Positions 25,072-34,541 are shown, counted from the first letter of the stretch. The stretch is 64,000 nt of DNA from Nesterenkonia marinintestina (GCF_025420485.1 NZ_JAOEFD010000005.1:1-64000), one strand, 5' to 3'. Notes: a model not told the origin generated them from the sequence alone. Translations and numbers: made by a program.

Positions 25072-26397
25072 ATGAGCATCGAGACGCCCTCCGAACTCGC
25101 GCCGACCGACCCCTCACAGCCCGACCCCGAGGAGCTGATGAGCCGGGCTGAGATCGAAGCGCTCCAGCTCACCCGCCTGCAGGACGCCGTGCGGCGCGCC
25201 TACGACGGCGTGGAGGCGTACCGGGAGCTCTACGACTCCCACGGCGTCTCCCCCGACGACCTGCAGACCCTCGACGACCTGGCGAAGTTCCCCTTCACGG
25301 ACAAGGAGTTCCTGCGCCGGGCCTACCCGTTCAAGGGCTTCGCCGTGCCGATGGAGCAGATCCGCCGGATCCACGCCTCCTCCGGCACCACCGGCCTGCC
25401 GACCGTCGTGGGCTACACCGACGAGGACCTCGACACCTGGGCCACGCTGGTGGCGCGCTGCCTGCGCTTCGCCGGAGTGCGTCCCGGGGACATGGTCCAC
25501 AACGCCTACGGCTACGGGCTGTTCACCGGAGGCCTGGGGGCCCATGCGGGCATCGAGAAGCTCCGGGCCACCGTCATCCCGATGTCGGGCGGGCAGACGG
25601 AGAAGCAGGTCCAGCTCATCGAGGACTTCCGCCCGCGGGCGATCCTGTGCACCCCGACCTACCTCCTCGCACTGGCCGACGGGTTCCGTGCGGCCGGCGT
25701 CGACCCCCGGGAGACCTCGCTCGAGGTGGCCGTGCTCGGCGCCGAGCCGTGGACCGACGAGATGCGCCGTGAGATCGAGCGGACCTTCGACCTGCGGGCC
25801 TGCGACATCTACGGGCTCTCGGAGGTCATGGGCCCGGGCGTGGCCGGAGAGTCCGGCGAGCGCCAGGACGCCTCGACGATCTGGGAGGACCACTTCCGCC
25901 CGGAGATCATCGACCCCTTCACCGACGAGGTGCTGCCCACCGGTCAGCACGGCGAGCTGGTCTTCACCGCGCTGACCAAACAGGCGCTGCCGATCATCCG
26001 CTACCGGACCCACGACCTCACCCAGCTGCTGCCGGGCACCGACCGGCCCGGCCACCGCCGCATGGGCCGCATCACCGGCCGCAGCGACGACATGATCATC
26101 CTGCGCGGAGTGAACCTCTTCCCCTCGCAGATCGAGGAGATCGCACTCGGCATCGACCACCTGTCCCCGCACTTCCAGCTGCGGCTGACGCGCCCGGACC
26201 GGATGGACCAGATGACGGTGCACATCGAGCGCCGCTCCGACTGCACCGCCGAGGACGGCGAGGGCGCCGGACGCACCCTGGCGGAGCGGATCAAGATCCG
26301 GATCGGCAGCTCCTGCCGCGTCGTGGTCGAGGAGCCCGGAGCGCTGGCACGCTCGTCGGGCAAGCTGAGGAGGATCTATGACGAACGGCCCAAGTGA
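25072..26397 (+). CDS. paaK: Phenylacetate-CoA ligase
   Basis: This 441-residue AMP-forming ligase makes phenylacetyl-CoA, the inducer and first intermediate of the pathway. The P-loop-like HASSGTTGLPTVVGYT (about residues 101-116), the motif IYGLSEVMGPGVA and the C-terminal GRSDDMIILRGVNLFPSQIEE (split across about residues 337-357) are those of PaaK. It starts 4 nt after paaI. Its end lies 56 nt before the repressor start, so paaI, paaK and the TetR gene form one operon. Confidence 0.95.
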   Translation: MSIETPSELAPTDPSQPDPEELMSRAEIEALQLTRLQDAVRRAYDGVEAYRELYDSHGVSPDDLQTLDDLAKFPFTDKEFLRRAYPFKGFAVPMEQIRRIHASSGTTGLPTVVGYTDEDLDTWATLVARCLRFAGVRPGDMVHNAYGYGLFTGGLGAHAGIEKLRATVIPMSGGQTEKQVQLIEDFRPRAILCTPTYLLALADGFRAAGVDPRETSLEVAVLGAEPWTDEMRREIERTFDLRACDIYGLSEVMGPGVAGESGERQDASTIWEDHFRPEIIDPFTDEVLPTGQHGELVFTALTKQALPIIRYRTHDLTQLLPGTDRPGHRRMGRITGRSDDMIILRGVNLFPSQIEEIALGIDHLSPHFQLRLTRPDRMDQMTVHIERRSDCTAEDGEGAGRTLAERIKIRIGSSCRVVVEEPGALARSSGKLRRIYDERPK

Positions 26398-26453
26398 GGT
26401 GCGACGATGACGCGTTCCCCCTCGGCCCCGTCGGGCCGCGGCGGGGGGATGCC

Positions 26454-27059
26454 ATGACGGACGCCGCCACACAGCCCGCGGTCCGTCGGGGCCGTCCGGG
26501 ATACGACCGCGACGAGCTGATCACCGTCTGCGTCGAGACCTTCAACCGCCACGGGTACGAGGGTACGTCCATGGGCGCACTGGCCCGTGAGCTGGGGATC
26601 TCGAAGTCGGCGATCTACCACCACGTCTCCTCCAAGGAGGAGATCCTCGACATCGCCCTGACCCACTCCCTGTCCGAGCTGGAGAGCGTGGTCGAGGAGG
26701 CCGGCTCGGCAGGGCTGCGGCCGGTCGAGGAGTTCGAACGCATCCTGGGCTCCTCGATCGAGGTGCTCACCCGTTCGCTGCCCTACGTGACGCTGCTGCT
26801 GCGCCTGCGGGGCAACTCGGACCTCGAGGTCCGGGCCCTGCAGCGTCGGCGGGACATCACCCTGCGCCTGGCCGAGCTGGTCCGCCGGGCGCAGAGCGAC
26901 GGCGATCTGCGCGCCGACATCGATGCGCGCACGGTCTCGCGCCTGACCATGGGCATGGTGAACTCCATAGTGGACTGGTACCGGCCGGAGCGGGTCGCCT
27001 CGGTGGATGCGCTGCGCGACCACATGGTCTCCCTGATGCTGGACGGCCTGCGCCGCTGA
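26454..27059 (+). CDS. paaR: TetR family regulator, probable PaaR repressor
   Basis: This 201-residue protein has an N-terminal TetR helix-turn-helix: [19 protein letters not shown], then [17 protein letters not shown] (about residues 24-60). A helical ligand domain follows. Its place inside the cluster and the TetR-type palindromes at paa promoters make it the likely phenylacetyl-CoA-responsive repressor (inference; PaaR-type TetR proteins are known from other bacteria). I chose ATG 26454, preceded by GGGGGG, over GTG 26394, which would overlap the paaK stop and add 20 non-TetR residues. Confidence 0.85.
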   Translation: MTDAATQPAVRRGRPGYDRDELITVCVETFNRHGYEGTSMGALARELGISKSAIYHHVSSKEEILDIALTHSLSELESVVEEAGSAGLRPVEEFERILGSSIEVLTRSLPYVTLLLRLRGNSDLEVRALQRRRDITLRLAELVRRAQSDGDLRADIDARTVSRLTMGMVNSIVDWYRPERVASVDALRDHMVSLMLDGLRR

Positions 27060-27081
27060 ACCGTCGGCGTCGCGGCGGCGA

Positions 27082-27097
27082 TGTGTTGACTGTCACA
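27082..27097. promoter_or_regulatory. CRP-like site upstream of paaA
   Basis: TGTGT-TGACTG-TCACA matches TGTGA-N6-TCACA with one change and overlaps the -35 hexamer of the paaA promoter. Confidence 0.5.
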
Positions 27098-27115
27098 GGC
27101 CTGTGGGGATATACT
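27086..27115 (+). promoter_or_regulatory. paaABCDE promoter
   Basis: -35 TTGACT (27086-27091) and -10 TATACT (27110-27115) are separated by 18 bp, close to the vegetative consensus. The PaaR-type operator overlaps the -10 and the expected start point. Confidence 0.75.
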
Positions 27116-27131
27116 GAACGAACGGTCAGTA
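27112..27131. promoter_or_regulatory. PaaR-type operator, site B (paaABCDE)
   Basis: TACTGAACGAACGGTCAGTA is a 20-bp inverted repeat with 16 symmetric positions. It overlaps the -10 hexamer, an ideal place for repression, and lies 27 nt upstream of the paaA start. Confidence 0.7.
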
Positions 27132-27157
27132 ATTCTTCGACGGATCGAGGACGCAGC

Positions 27158-28144
27158 ATGTCAGCCGATGTCACCTCCCTGCAGGACGCACGCGAGGACG
27201 CCCAGGCCGGCGAGGCCCGCTTCGAGCAGCTCATCGCCGACGACTCCCGCGTGGAGCCGCGGGACTGGATGCCGGAGAAGTACCGGAAGACCCTGGTCCG
27301 GCAGGTCTCCCAGCACGCGCACTCCGAGATCATCGGCATGCAGCCGGAGGGGAACTGGATCACCCGCGCTCCCAGCCTCAAGCGCAAGGCCATCCTCATG
27401 GCGAAGGTCCAGGACGAGGCCGGCCACGGCCTCTACCTGTACTCGGCCGCCGAGACGCTGGGCACCCCGCGCGACGAGATGTACGACCAGCTCTACACCG
27501 GCCGCGCCAAGTACTCCTCGATCTTCAACTACCCGGCCCGCACGTGGGCCGACATCGGCGCCATCGGCTGGCTGGTCGACGGTGCCGCGATCTGCAACCA
27601 GGTCCCGCTCTGCCGCGCCTCCTACGGCCCCTACGGCCGGGCCATGGTCCGGATCTGCAAGGAGGAGTCGTTCCACCAGCGCCAGGGCTGGGAGATCCTC
27701 CACACCCTGGCCCACGGCACGGAGGCCCAGAAGCAGATGGCCCAGGACGCCGTGGACCGGTTCTACGGCCCCGCGCTACAGATGTTCGGCCCGCCCGACG
27801 CCGACTCCCCGAACTCCCAGCAGTCGATGGCCTGGAACATCAAGCGGTTCTCCAACGACGAGCTGCGCCAGCGGTTCGTCGACATGATCGTCCCCCAGGC
27901 CGAGGCGCTGGGACTGACCCTGCCCGACCCCGACCTGAAGTGGAACGAGGAGCGGGGCCACTACGACTTCGGCGAGCTCGACTGGGACGAGTTCTTCACC
28001 GTGCTCAAGGGCGGAGGCCCGTGCAGCCGCCAGCGCATGGACCACTACCGCCGGGCCCGCGACGAGGGCGCCTGGGTGCGCGAGGCCGCGGCCGCATACG
28101 CCCGCCGCGAGGCCGCCCCGCAGGCCGGTCTCGTCGGCGCCTGA
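27158..28144 (+). CDS. paaA: Phenylacetyl-CoA epoxidase subunit A (catalytic)
   Basis: This 328-residue ferritin-like diiron subunit carries out the oxygen-dependent epoxidation of phenylacetyl-CoA. Iron-ligand motifs are visible as Glu-x-x-His pairs: [11 protein letters not shown] (E87, H90) and [12 protein letters not shown] (E170, H173). The segment [10 protein letters not shown] and the C-terminal [14 protein letters not shown] are conserved in PaaA. ATG 27158 has a GAGG ribosome site; the frame from 27083 includes the promoter and operator and is rejected. It heads paaABCDE, with paaB 45 nt downstream. Confidence 0.96.
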   Translation: MSADVTSLQDAREDAQAGEARFEQLIADDSRVEPRDWMPEKYRKTLVRQVSQHAHSEIIGMQPEGNWITRAPSLKRKAILMAKVQDEAGHGLYLYSAAETLGTPRDEMYDQLYTGRAKYSSIFNYPARTWADIGAIGWLVDGAAICNQVPLCRASYGPYGRAMVRICKEESFHQRQGWEILHTLAHGTEAQKQMAQDAVDRFYGPALQMFGPPDADSPNSQQSMAWNIKRFSNDELRQRFVDMIVPQAEALGLTLPDPDLKWNEERGHYDFGELDWDEFFTVLKGGGPCSRQRMDHYRRARDEGAWVREAAAAYARREAAPQAGLVGA

Positions 28145-28189
28145 GCCGCACCCACACGATCCACGTCACGTCAGAGAGGCACCACACCC

Positions 28190-28492
28190 ATGACCTCCGA
28201 GCACTCCTCCTCCAACACCTGGCCGCTGTGGGAGGTCTTCATCCGGTCCTCGCGGGGACTCTCCCACGTCCACGCCGGCTCGCTCCACGCCCCGGACGCC
28301 ACCATGGCCGTGCGCAACGCCCGGGACCTCTACACCCGCCGGAACGAGGGGACCTCCGTGTGGGTCGTCCCGGCCGATGCGGTCACCGCCTCCGACCCGG
28401 ACTCCAAGGGCGGCTTCTTCGAGTCGGCGCAGGGCAAGAGCTACCGCCACGCCACCTACTACACGAAGTCCGAAGGGGTGAAGCACCTGTGA
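28190..28492 (+). CDS. paaB: Phenylacetyl-CoA epoxidase subunit B
   Basis: This 100-residue subunit bridges PaaA-PaaC heterodimers in the epoxidase complex. The typical opening WPLWEVFIRSSRGLSHVHAG and the segment RNEGTSVWVVPAD identify it. Its stop codon overlaps the paaC start by 4 nt (GTGA), so translation is coupled. A GAGAGG-like site precedes ATG 28190. Confidence 0.95.
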   Translation: MTSEHSSSNTWPLWEVFIRSSRGLSHVHAGSLHAPDATMAVRNARDLYTRRNEGTSVWVVPADAVTASDPDSKGGFFESAQGKSYRHATYYTKSEGVKHL

Positions 28493-29316
28493 GCTTCGCC
28501 TCCCACGACTCCGCGACCAAGCAGTCGCAGGGCGACGCGATCACCGCGGAGGAGATCGCCGACTCCGGTGCGACGGCCTCCGAGGACGTCGCCCGGTATG
28601 CGCTCATCCTCGGCGACGACTCCCTGATGCTCGCCCAGCGCCTCGGCGGCTGGATCTCCCGGGCTCCGGAGCTCGAGGAGGACATCGCCCTGGCGAACAT
28701 CGCCCTCGACCTGCTGGGCCACGCCCGGTTCCTGCTCACCTACGCCGGCAGCGCCTGGGGGAAGTCCGAGGACGACCTCGCCTACTTCCGCGATGAGGAG
28801 GACTTCCGGTCCTGCCGGCTCGTGGAGCAGGAGAACGGCGACTTCGGCACGACCATCGCCCGGCAGCTGATCTTCAGCTTCTACGCCCACGAGCTCTACA
28901 CCCGGCTGCTGGACTCCGAGGACCGGACCCTGTCGGCCATCGCCGACAAGGCGCTCAAGGAGGTCGCCTACCACCAGGACCACGCCGCCCAGTGGGTGCT
29001 GCGCCTGGGCCTGGGCACCGAGGAGTCCTCCCGCCGGATGCAGTCCGGACTCGACTCGCTGTGGCCCCTGGTCGAGGAGCTCTTCGTCGACGTCGAGCCG
29101 ATCGAACGTCTCGAGGGCGTCGCCGTGCCGCCGTCGTCGCTGCGTGAGCCGACCATGCGCCGGGTCGCCGAGATCATCGAGGAGGCCGGACTCACCGTGC
29201 CCGATGCGGCTCCGGCCTACGGCGGAGACCGCCGAGGGCTCCACTCCGAGCAGCGCGGCTTCATCCTCGCCGAGATGCAGGTCCTCGCCCGCCGGCACCC
29301 CGACGCCACCTGGTGA
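28489..29316 (+). CDS. paaC: Phenylacetyl-CoA epoxidase subunit C (structural)
   Basis: This 275-residue ferritin-like subunit pairs with PaaA but is catalytically inactive in known complexes. It matches PaaC in YALILGDDSLMLAQRLGGW, IALANIALDLLGHARFLL and EVAYHQDHAAQWVLRLG. The start is GTG 28489, which overlaps the paaB stop; the much longer open frame upstream is a shadow of paaA and paaB. paaD begins 59 nt downstream. Confidence 0.95.
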   Translation: MSFASHDSATKQSQGDAITAEEIADSGATASEDVARYALILGDDSLMLAQRLGGWISRAPELEEDIALANIALDLLGHARFLLTYAGSAWGKSEDDLAYFRDEEDFRSCRLVEQENGDFGTTIARQLIFSFYAHELYTRLLDSEDRTLSAIADKALKEVAYHQDHAAQWVLRLGLGTEESSRRMQSGLDSLWPLVEELFVDVEPIERLEGVAVPPSSLREPTMRRVAEIIEEAGLTVPDAAPAYGGDRRGLHSEQRGFILAEMQVLARRHPDATW

Positions 29317-29375
29317 CGGTCCCCGGGCCCGCCCCGGATCACCACACGCACCCCACACCGAGAGGAGCCCGCCCG

Positions 29376-29873
29376 ATGGCCACCACCGCCGCGCCGCAGA
29401 CCAGCGTCTGGGACATCGCCGCCACGGTGCCGGACCCGGAGATCCCGGTGCTCTCCATCGCCGACCTGGGGATCCTCCGACGCACCGACGTCGAGGAGGA
29501 CGGCACCGCCGTCGTCGTCATCACGCCCACCTACTCGGGCTGCCCGGCGATGGACACCATCACCGCCGACGTCCGAACCGCTCTGGAGCAGGCCGGCTTC
29601 GAGAAGGTGCGTGTCGACCTGGTCCTCCATCCGGCCTGGACCACCGACTGGATGACCGAGGAGGGGAAGCGGAAGCTGCGTGAGTACGGCATCGCGCCGC
29701 CCACCGGCCGAGCCGCGGCGGGCGGACCGGTCCGTGTGGGCCTGAGCGTGAAGTGCCCGCGCTGCGACTCCCCCGACACCCGCGAGATGGCCCACTTCGG
29801 CTCCACCGCCTGCAAGGCCCTCTACCGCTGCAACAGCTGCCTGGAACCCTTCGACCATTTCAAGGTGCACTGA
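29376..29873 (+). CDS. paaD: Phenylacetyl-CoA epoxidase assembly protein PaaD
   Basis: This 165-residue protein belongs to the MIP18/DUF59 family and is thought to help iron-sulfur or metal maturation of the epoxidase system. The DUF59 motif TVPDPEIPVLSIADLGIL is at about residues 16-33 and the conserved cysteine in YSGCPAMD follows. A C-terminal zinc-ribbon-like CPRC...CNSC is typical of PaaD. ATG 29376 has GGAG 8 nt upstream and is preferred over the frame start at 29313, which overlaps paaC. The stop overlaps the paaE start (ATGA). Confidence 0.93.
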   Translation: MATTAAPQTSVWDIAATVPDPEIPVLSIADLGILRRTDVEEDGTAVVVITPTYSGCPAMDTITADVRTALEQAGFEKVRVDLVLHPAWTTDWMTEEGKRKLREYGIAPPTGRAAAGGPVRVGLSVKCPRCDSPDTREMAHFGSTACKALYRCNSCLEPFDHFKVH

Positions 29874-31051
29874 TGACCACTGACACCGCCGACGCGCAGA
29901 GCGGGGCCCCCGCACGACGCCGAGCCACCTTCAATACGCTCACCGTCTCCGAGGTCCGCCGGCTGACCCCGGACTCGGTGGAGGTCACCTTCGCGATCCC
30001 CGAGGAGCTGCAGGACGACTTCGACTACGCGCCGGGACAGTACGTGGCCCTGCGGGCGGAGATCGAGGGGCAGGAGATCCGCCGCTCCTACTCGATCTGC
30101 ACCGTCCCGGTGCCCGGAGAGATCCGGGTCGCCATCAAGCGCGACTTCGGCGGGCTCTTCTCCTCGTGGGCCAACGACGAGCTCCGGGCCGGAGACACCC
30201 TCGAGGTCATGAACCCGGCCGGGACCTTCGTCTCCAAGACCGCGCTGCGCACCCTCAACCGTCCTGAGGAGGTGGCCGCCGAGGCCGCCGCCGAGCCGGG
30301 CCACGTGCACATGGTGGCGTTCGCCGCCGGATCCGGGATCACTCCGATCATGTCGATCGCGAAGTCGGTCCTGGCCACCGCGGAGGACACCTCCTTCGAC
30401 CTGGTCTACGGCAACCGTTCGGCGGGCGACGTGATGTTCGCGGAAGAGATCGGTGATCTGAAGGACCGCTACCCCTCCAGGTTCGCCGTCCACCACGTCC
30501 TCTCCCGCGAACAGCGCATCAACCCGATGCTGACCGGTCGCATCGACCACGAGAAGCTCGACGACCTGCTCGACAAGGTGCTGCGGGTGGACGGGACAGA
30601 CGAATGGTTCCTCTGCGGCCCGTTCGAGCTCGTGCAGCTGGTCCGCGACGGACTGTCCTCCCGCGGAGTGCCGGAGGAGAAGGTGCGCTTCGAGCTGTTC
30701 ACCACCGGTCGGCCGGACCGCCCGACGGGCCAGCAGGGTCGCGAGGTGAAGGCCGACCCGAAGGGCGACAACTTCGAGATCGAGTTCACCCTCGACGGGC
30801 TCACCGGACAGGTGGAGTCCCCGAAGTCCGCCCAGGAGACGGTGCTCAACGCCGCGCTGCGCACCCGACCCGACGTGCCCTTCGCCTGCGCCGGCGGCGT
30901 CTGCGGCACCTGCCGGGCCAAGGTCGTCTCCGGGGACTTCGAGATGGAGGAGAACTTCGCCCTCGAGCCCGACGAGGTCGAGGCCGGCTACGTGCTGACC
31001 TGCCAGACCCGTCCCACCTCGAAGAAGCTGGCCGTCGACTTCGACTCCTGA
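29873..31051 (+). CDS. paaE: Phenylacetyl-CoA epoxidase reductase subunit PaaE
   Basis: This 392-residue reductase passes electrons from NADPH through FAD and a 2Fe-2S centre to the epoxidase. The FAD-binding RRSYSICTVP, the NAD(P)-binding FAAGSGITPIMSI and the plant-type ferredoxin cluster CAGGVCGTCRAKV with a further Cys in LTCQTRP are all present, in the order FAD, NAD(P), 2Fe-2S. The start overlaps the paaD stop by 4 nt in a different frame; the upstream extension in the open frame is a shadow of paaD. Confidence 0.96.
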   Translation: MTTDTADAQSGAPARRRATFNTLTVSEVRRLTPDSVEVTFAIPEELQDDFDYAPGQYVALRAEIEGQEIRRSYSICTVPVPGEIRVAIKRDFGGLFSSWANDELRAGDTLEVMNPAGTFVSKTALRTLNRPEEVAAEAAAEPGHVHMVAFAAGSGITPIMSIAKSVLATAEDTSFDLVYGNRSAGDVMFAEEIGDLKDRYPSRFAVHHVLSREQRINPMLTGRIDHEKLDDLLDKVLRVDGTDEWFLCGPFELVQLVRDGLSSRGVPEEKVRFELFTTGRPDRPTGQQGREVKADPKGDNFEIEFTLDGLTGQVESPKSAQETVLNAALRTRPDVPFACAGGVCGTCRAKVVSGDFEMEENFALEPDEVEAGYVLTCQTRPTSKKLAVDFDS

Positions 31052-31097
31052 CCCACCCCGCATCATCGGCCGTGTCTGCGGTCGAGAGGAGAGCACC

Positions 31098-31868
31098 GTG
31101 ATCGACTGGACCATGGACGGCGGACTCGCCGAGGTCGTGCTGGACGCGCCGAAGAAGCTGAACTCCCTGGACGAGGCCGCACTGTCCGAGCTCGACGACG
31201 CCTACCGTGAGGCCGAGGCCGCCGGCGCCCGTGCGCTGCTGCTGCGCGGCGAGGGGAAGGGCTTCTGCGCCGGGCGCGACATCTCCGCGGTCGACCCGTC
31301 GACCGACGACGCCCTGGGCTATCTGCAGGAGAAGGTCACCCCAGTGCTCCGGCGGATGGCGGCCTTCCCGGCACCGACGTTCGCCGCCGTACACGGGCCA
31401 TGCCTGGGCGTCGGACTGGGGCTGGCGATCGCCACCGACGTGGTCTACGTCGCCGAGGACGCGAAGATCGGTTCGCCCTTCGCCAACCTCGGGGCGACGC
31501 TGGACTCCGGCGGCCACGCACTGTTCGTCGAGCGGCTCGGCGCCCACCGCACCCTGGACCTCATCTACACCGCAGATCTGATGACCGGCGAGGAGGCCGT
31601 CCGGTCCGGCCTGTTCTCCCGCGCACTGCCGGGCGAGGAGCTGGTCGAGTTCACCCGCGGCAAGGCGGTCCGGGCCGCAGCGGGCGCGACCCTGGCCTTC
31701 CGTGAGTCCAAGGAGCTGGTCCGGCGTCTGCGCGACGACCGCATCGGCCTGTGGGAGTCTCTGGACGAGGAGAACCGCGCCCAGGGCCGACTCTGCTCCT
31801 CGCAGGACTATGCCGAGGGGTTCGCCGCGTTCCAGGACAAGCGCCGCCCGGAGTTCCGGGGCGTCTGA
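31098..31868 (+). CDS. paaG: Enoyl-CoA hydratase/isomerase, probable PaaG
   Basis: This 256-residue crotonase-fold protein probably isomerises ring-1,2-epoxyphenylacetyl-CoA to the oxepin. The oxyanion segment FCAGRDIS and the second block GPCLGVGLGLAIA are clear. The active-site region reads FANLGATLDSGGHALF, where the Asp-Ser-Gly-Gly arrangement is closer to PaaG isomerases than to hydratases with two glutamates. GTG 31098 has a GAGAGGAGAG site upstream. It ends the paaABCDE-G unit. Confidence 0.85.
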   Translation: MIDWTMDGGLAEVVLDAPKKLNSLDEAALSELDDAYREAEAAGARALLLRGEGKGFCAGRDISAVDPSTDDALGYLQEKVTPVLRRMAAFPAPTFAAVHGPCLGVGLGLAIATDVVYVAEDAKIGSPFANLGATLDSGGHALFVERLGAHRTLDLIYTADLMTGEEAVRSGLFSRALPGEELVEFTRGKAVRAAAGATLAFRESKELVRRLRDDRIGLWESLDEENRAQGRLCSSQDYAEGFAAFQDKRRPEFRGV

Positions 31869-31980
31869 CCGGGCACACCGGCCCTCGCCGAACCGTGGTC
31901 CCGGGTCTATCCTCAGAGATGTGACGCGCCTGCGGTCCTGAACCCCGGCGCGAGATCGGACGGGGAGGATGGGGCGAGCC

Positions 31981-33036
31981 ATGACGACGCCGGAGCCGGG
32001 CTGGTACTCCGACCCACAGGTCCCCGATCAGCTGCGCTGGTGGGACGGCACCGCATGGACGGCGCACACCGCGCCGGCACCGGCGACCGCGCCGGGCACT
32101 CCGATGCATGACGGATTCCCCTCCCCCGGCGCTCCGAGAGCAGACTCGAGCTCCGGCGGCGGCATGCGTCCCGGGGTGGTGCTCGGGGTCCTCGCCGTGG
32201 TCGGGGTGCTGCTCATCGGCGCGCTCGTCGCCACCCTGCTTCTCCTCGGCGGCGATGAGGACACCACGCAGGCCGACGACTCGGATCAGGGGACCGATCC
32301 GGACACGGACGAGGATCCGGACGAGAGCGACGACGAGGGCGACGAGACGGATCGTGACGGGGACCGGGACGGCGGTTCCGCGAACCCGGAGACCCTCGAG
32401 GCTGACGGGGAGGCCGCCTCACTGACAGTGGACCGCGGAGAGTCCGCGTCGCTGACGCTGACCGTCGAGGAGGCCGGCCTCTACCATGTGCAGACCGCCA
32501 GCTCCTCGGGGAACGACCCGATGCTGAGTCTGAACAGTCCGGAGGGCACTCAGATCGCCTCGGTCGACGACGGCGGCGCCGACTCCTCGAACACCCTCGA
32601 CGCCGGCATCGTCACCCATCTGGAGCCCGGCGACTACGAGGTCGTCGTCGACACCTTCTTCTTCGGCGGCGCCGACACCGAGGTCTCCGCGACCTCCGTC
32701 GAGGCTGACGAGAGCGCCCTGGAACCCGGTGACTTCGACCTCTCCATCGACGACGGCGACCAGTGGATCGGCACCGTGGATCTGGCGGAGGGCGAGACGC
32801 TCACCGTCGACGTCCGTGGTGACGGACCCGGCGACGACGGCGTGCTGAACATCGTGATGCCCGACCACACGCACCTGGAGAACGACGACCGCGGCTCCGA
32901 CGCATCCGGCGACGGCAGCGTCTTCGATCCGTACCTCGAGGTCCGATCCTCCGAGGCGGGGACGGCGACGATCATCGTCGGCGGCTACGGCGACGGGGCG
33001 CTGGACGGCACGGTCACCGTCGAGGTGGAGGACTGA
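31981..33036 (+). CDS. DUF2510 protein with one membrane helix and an acidic linker
   Basis: This protein of about 351 residues opens with a DUF2510 motif (GWYSDPQVPDQLRWWDGTAW, residues 6-25). A single transmembrane helix follows (about residues 57-80, VLGVLAVVGVLLIGALVATL), then an Asp/Glu-rich linker and a beta-rich exported part with two similar Asp-rich repeats (SLTLTVEEAGLYHVQT and the later SEAGTATIIVGGYGDG). No enzymatic motif is visible; a surface or adhesion-like role is only a guess. I chose ATG 31981 because DUF2510 proteins start there; ATG 31969 adds four residues. Confidence 0.7.
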   Translation: MTTPEPGWYSDPQVPDQLRWWDGTAWTAHTAPAPATAPGTPMHDGFPSPGAPRADSSSGGGMRPGVVLGVLAVVGVLLIGALVATLLLLGGDEDTTQADDSDQGTDPDTDEDPDESDDEGDETDRDGDRDGGSANPETLEADGEAASLTVDRGESASLTLTVEEAGLYHVQTASSSGNDPMLSLNSPEGTQIASVDDGGADSSNTLDAGIVTHLEPGDYEVVVDTFFFGGADTEVSATSVEADESALEPGDFDLSIDDGDQWIGTVDLAEGETLTVDVRGDGPGDDGVLNIVMPDHTHLENDDRGSDASGDGSVFDPYLEVRSSEAGTATIIVGGYGDGALDGTVTVEVED

Positions 33037-33045
33037 CCGTTCCGC

Positions 33046-33765
33046 TCATCCCGGCGCCCTCCACACGTGGAGCAGGTAGCCGTAGCTCAACTCAACGGTG
33101 GGCCCGTGCTCCTGCCACCACTCATCGACGACGTGACCCGGAAACTCCATCCGCAGCACCGCCTCGCAGGTCGCGGCGTCGTCGAAGCTCCAGGAGCTCA
33201 TCACTGGTGTCGTCTCGGCTCCCCGCTCGGCCCACCACCGGGAGGCGAACGGTGTGCGGCCCTGCTCCTCGGCCCAGTCGCTGCGGCGCAGCAGTTCGGC
33301 GAACTCTCCGCGTTCGGTGTCGTTGTCGATGACGACGAGCCGACCGCCGGGCCTCAGCACGCGTGCGACCTCATCCAAGCCCGGGCCGGGATCGAAGCGC
33401 TCATGGGGGAAGAAGTAGGCGAAGCGGGCATGGACGACGTCGACGCTGTCATCGCCGAGCGGCAGGTGCTCGGCGGAGCCGTGCAGCACCTGCGCTCCGC
33501 CCGGACGGGCCCGTGCGGCATCGAGCAGCCGCTCGTCCGGCTCGACGCCGATCACCTCGCCCGCCTCGCGGTAGTGCGGAAGCCAGTACCCGGTGCCGCA
33601 CCCCAGATCGACCAGGGTGCGACCGGACCAGGGAGCCGCCTCGATCAGCGCATGCCACAGGTGCCCCTTCGGATCGATCGCACGGTTCTCCACCTCGTAG
33701 AGGTCGGGATCGTCGGCCTGGTTGGGTGCTGGGACGAAGTCGTCGAAGCTGCGGTCTGCGGTCAC
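33046..33765 (-). CDS. Class I SAM-dependent methyltransferase
   Basis: This 239-residue protein carries the SAM-binding motif LVDLGCGTGYWLPHY (about residues 48-62), then VIGVEPDE, and the post-I motif ARVLRPGGRLVVID. The methyl acceptor is unknown. The start is GTG 33765, whose GTGA overlaps the stop of the upstream SDR gene, indicating translational coupling. The longer frame to 33915 is rejected because it runs antisense-like into the SDR gene. The pair sits between paaG and paaZ but has no visible PaaR operator. Confidence 0.85.
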   Translation of the reverse strand: MTADRSFDDFVPAPNQADDPDLYEVENRAIDPKGHLWHALIEAAPWSGRTLVDLGCGTGYWLPHYREAGEVIGVEPDERLLDAARARPGGAQVLHGSAEHLPLGDDSVDVVHARFAYFFPHERFDPGPGLDEVARVLRPGGRLVVIDNDTERGEFAELLRRSDWAEEQGRTPFASRWWAERGAETTPVMSSWSFDDAATCEAVLRMEFPGHVVDEWWQEHGPTVELSYGYLLHVWRAPG

Positions 33766-34541
33766 GTCCTCCACCGGGCGAAGCCTCCTTCGGAGTTGAT
33801 GACCTGTCCGGTGATCCATCGGGAGTCGTCGTCGAGCAGCCAGGTCACCAGCCGGGCGGCGTCGTCGGGCTGACCGAAGCGGCCGAAGGGGAACTTCGAG
33901 CGCACCGACGCCCACATCTCATCGTTCAGATAACCGGTGTCCACGGGTCCGGGATTGACGGTGTTGACGCGGATCCCCCGATCGGAGAGCTGGTCGGCGA
34001 TGGTCGTCGTGGCCCCGGCGATCGCCGCTTTGGCCGCCGCATAGGCCACCTCTCCGGGCAGCGGTCCCTGCGCCTGACCCGAGGTCATGAAGACGATGGA
34101 TCCGTCGACGCCGTCCCCGCATCGGGCGGCGAACTCCTGCGCCAACAGGATGGAGGCGCGGGCGTCGACCTGCCAGTGGCGGTCGAGCTCTCCGGCGGTC
34201 AGCGCGCCCAAGGGTCCGTCCCGTCCGGACTGCGCCTGATTGCACACCAGCCCGTCCAGACGTCCGAACTCTTCGTGAGCGACGGAGACGACACGTTCGG
34301 GCTCACCCTCGACCGTGAGGTCCGCGTGCAGTCCGACCACCTGGGCGGAGCCCCTGGCATGCTCGCGGAGGTCGGCGAGCACGGCCTCGACGTCGTCGCC
34401 GCCCCAGGGCTGCTCGGCGTCGTGCGGGGCGTAGTGCTGACACAGCACGGAGGCACCCCGGGCGACGAGTCGGCGCGCCACGGCGAAGCCGATCCCCCGG
34501 CGTCGGCTGACCCCGGTGACGACGACGGCGCGCCGGTGCAT
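33762..34541 (-). CDS. Short-chain dehydrogenase/reductase
   Basis: This 259-residue classical SDR shows VVVTGVSRRRGIGFAVARRL (an FabG-like cofactor motif with an extra Arg-Arg), NQAQSG in place of the usual NNAG, the serine in FMTSGQAQG and the catalytic YAAAK. The substrate is unknown. ATG 34541 has GGGGA 7 nt upstream. It is coupled to the downstream methyltransferase gene by a 4-nt overlap, suggesting the two act on the same molecule (inference). Confidence 0.85.
   Translation of the reverse strand: MHRRAVVVTGVSRRRGIGFAVARRLVARGASVLCQHYAPHDAEQPWGGDDVEAVLADLREHARGSAQVVGLHADLTVEGEPERVVSVAHEEFGRLDGLVCNQAQSGRDGPLGALTAGELDRHWQVDARASILLAQEFAARCGDGVDGSIVFMTSGQAQGPLPGEVAYAAAKAAIAGATTTIADQLSDRGIRVNTVNPGPVDTGYLNDEMWASVRSKFPFGRFGQPDDAARLVTWLLDDDSRWITGQVINSEGGFARWRT

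Noticed and set aside
27083-27157. Upstream extension of the paaA frame
   Set aside because: It covers the -35, -10 and operator sequences; ATG 27158 matches homologues.
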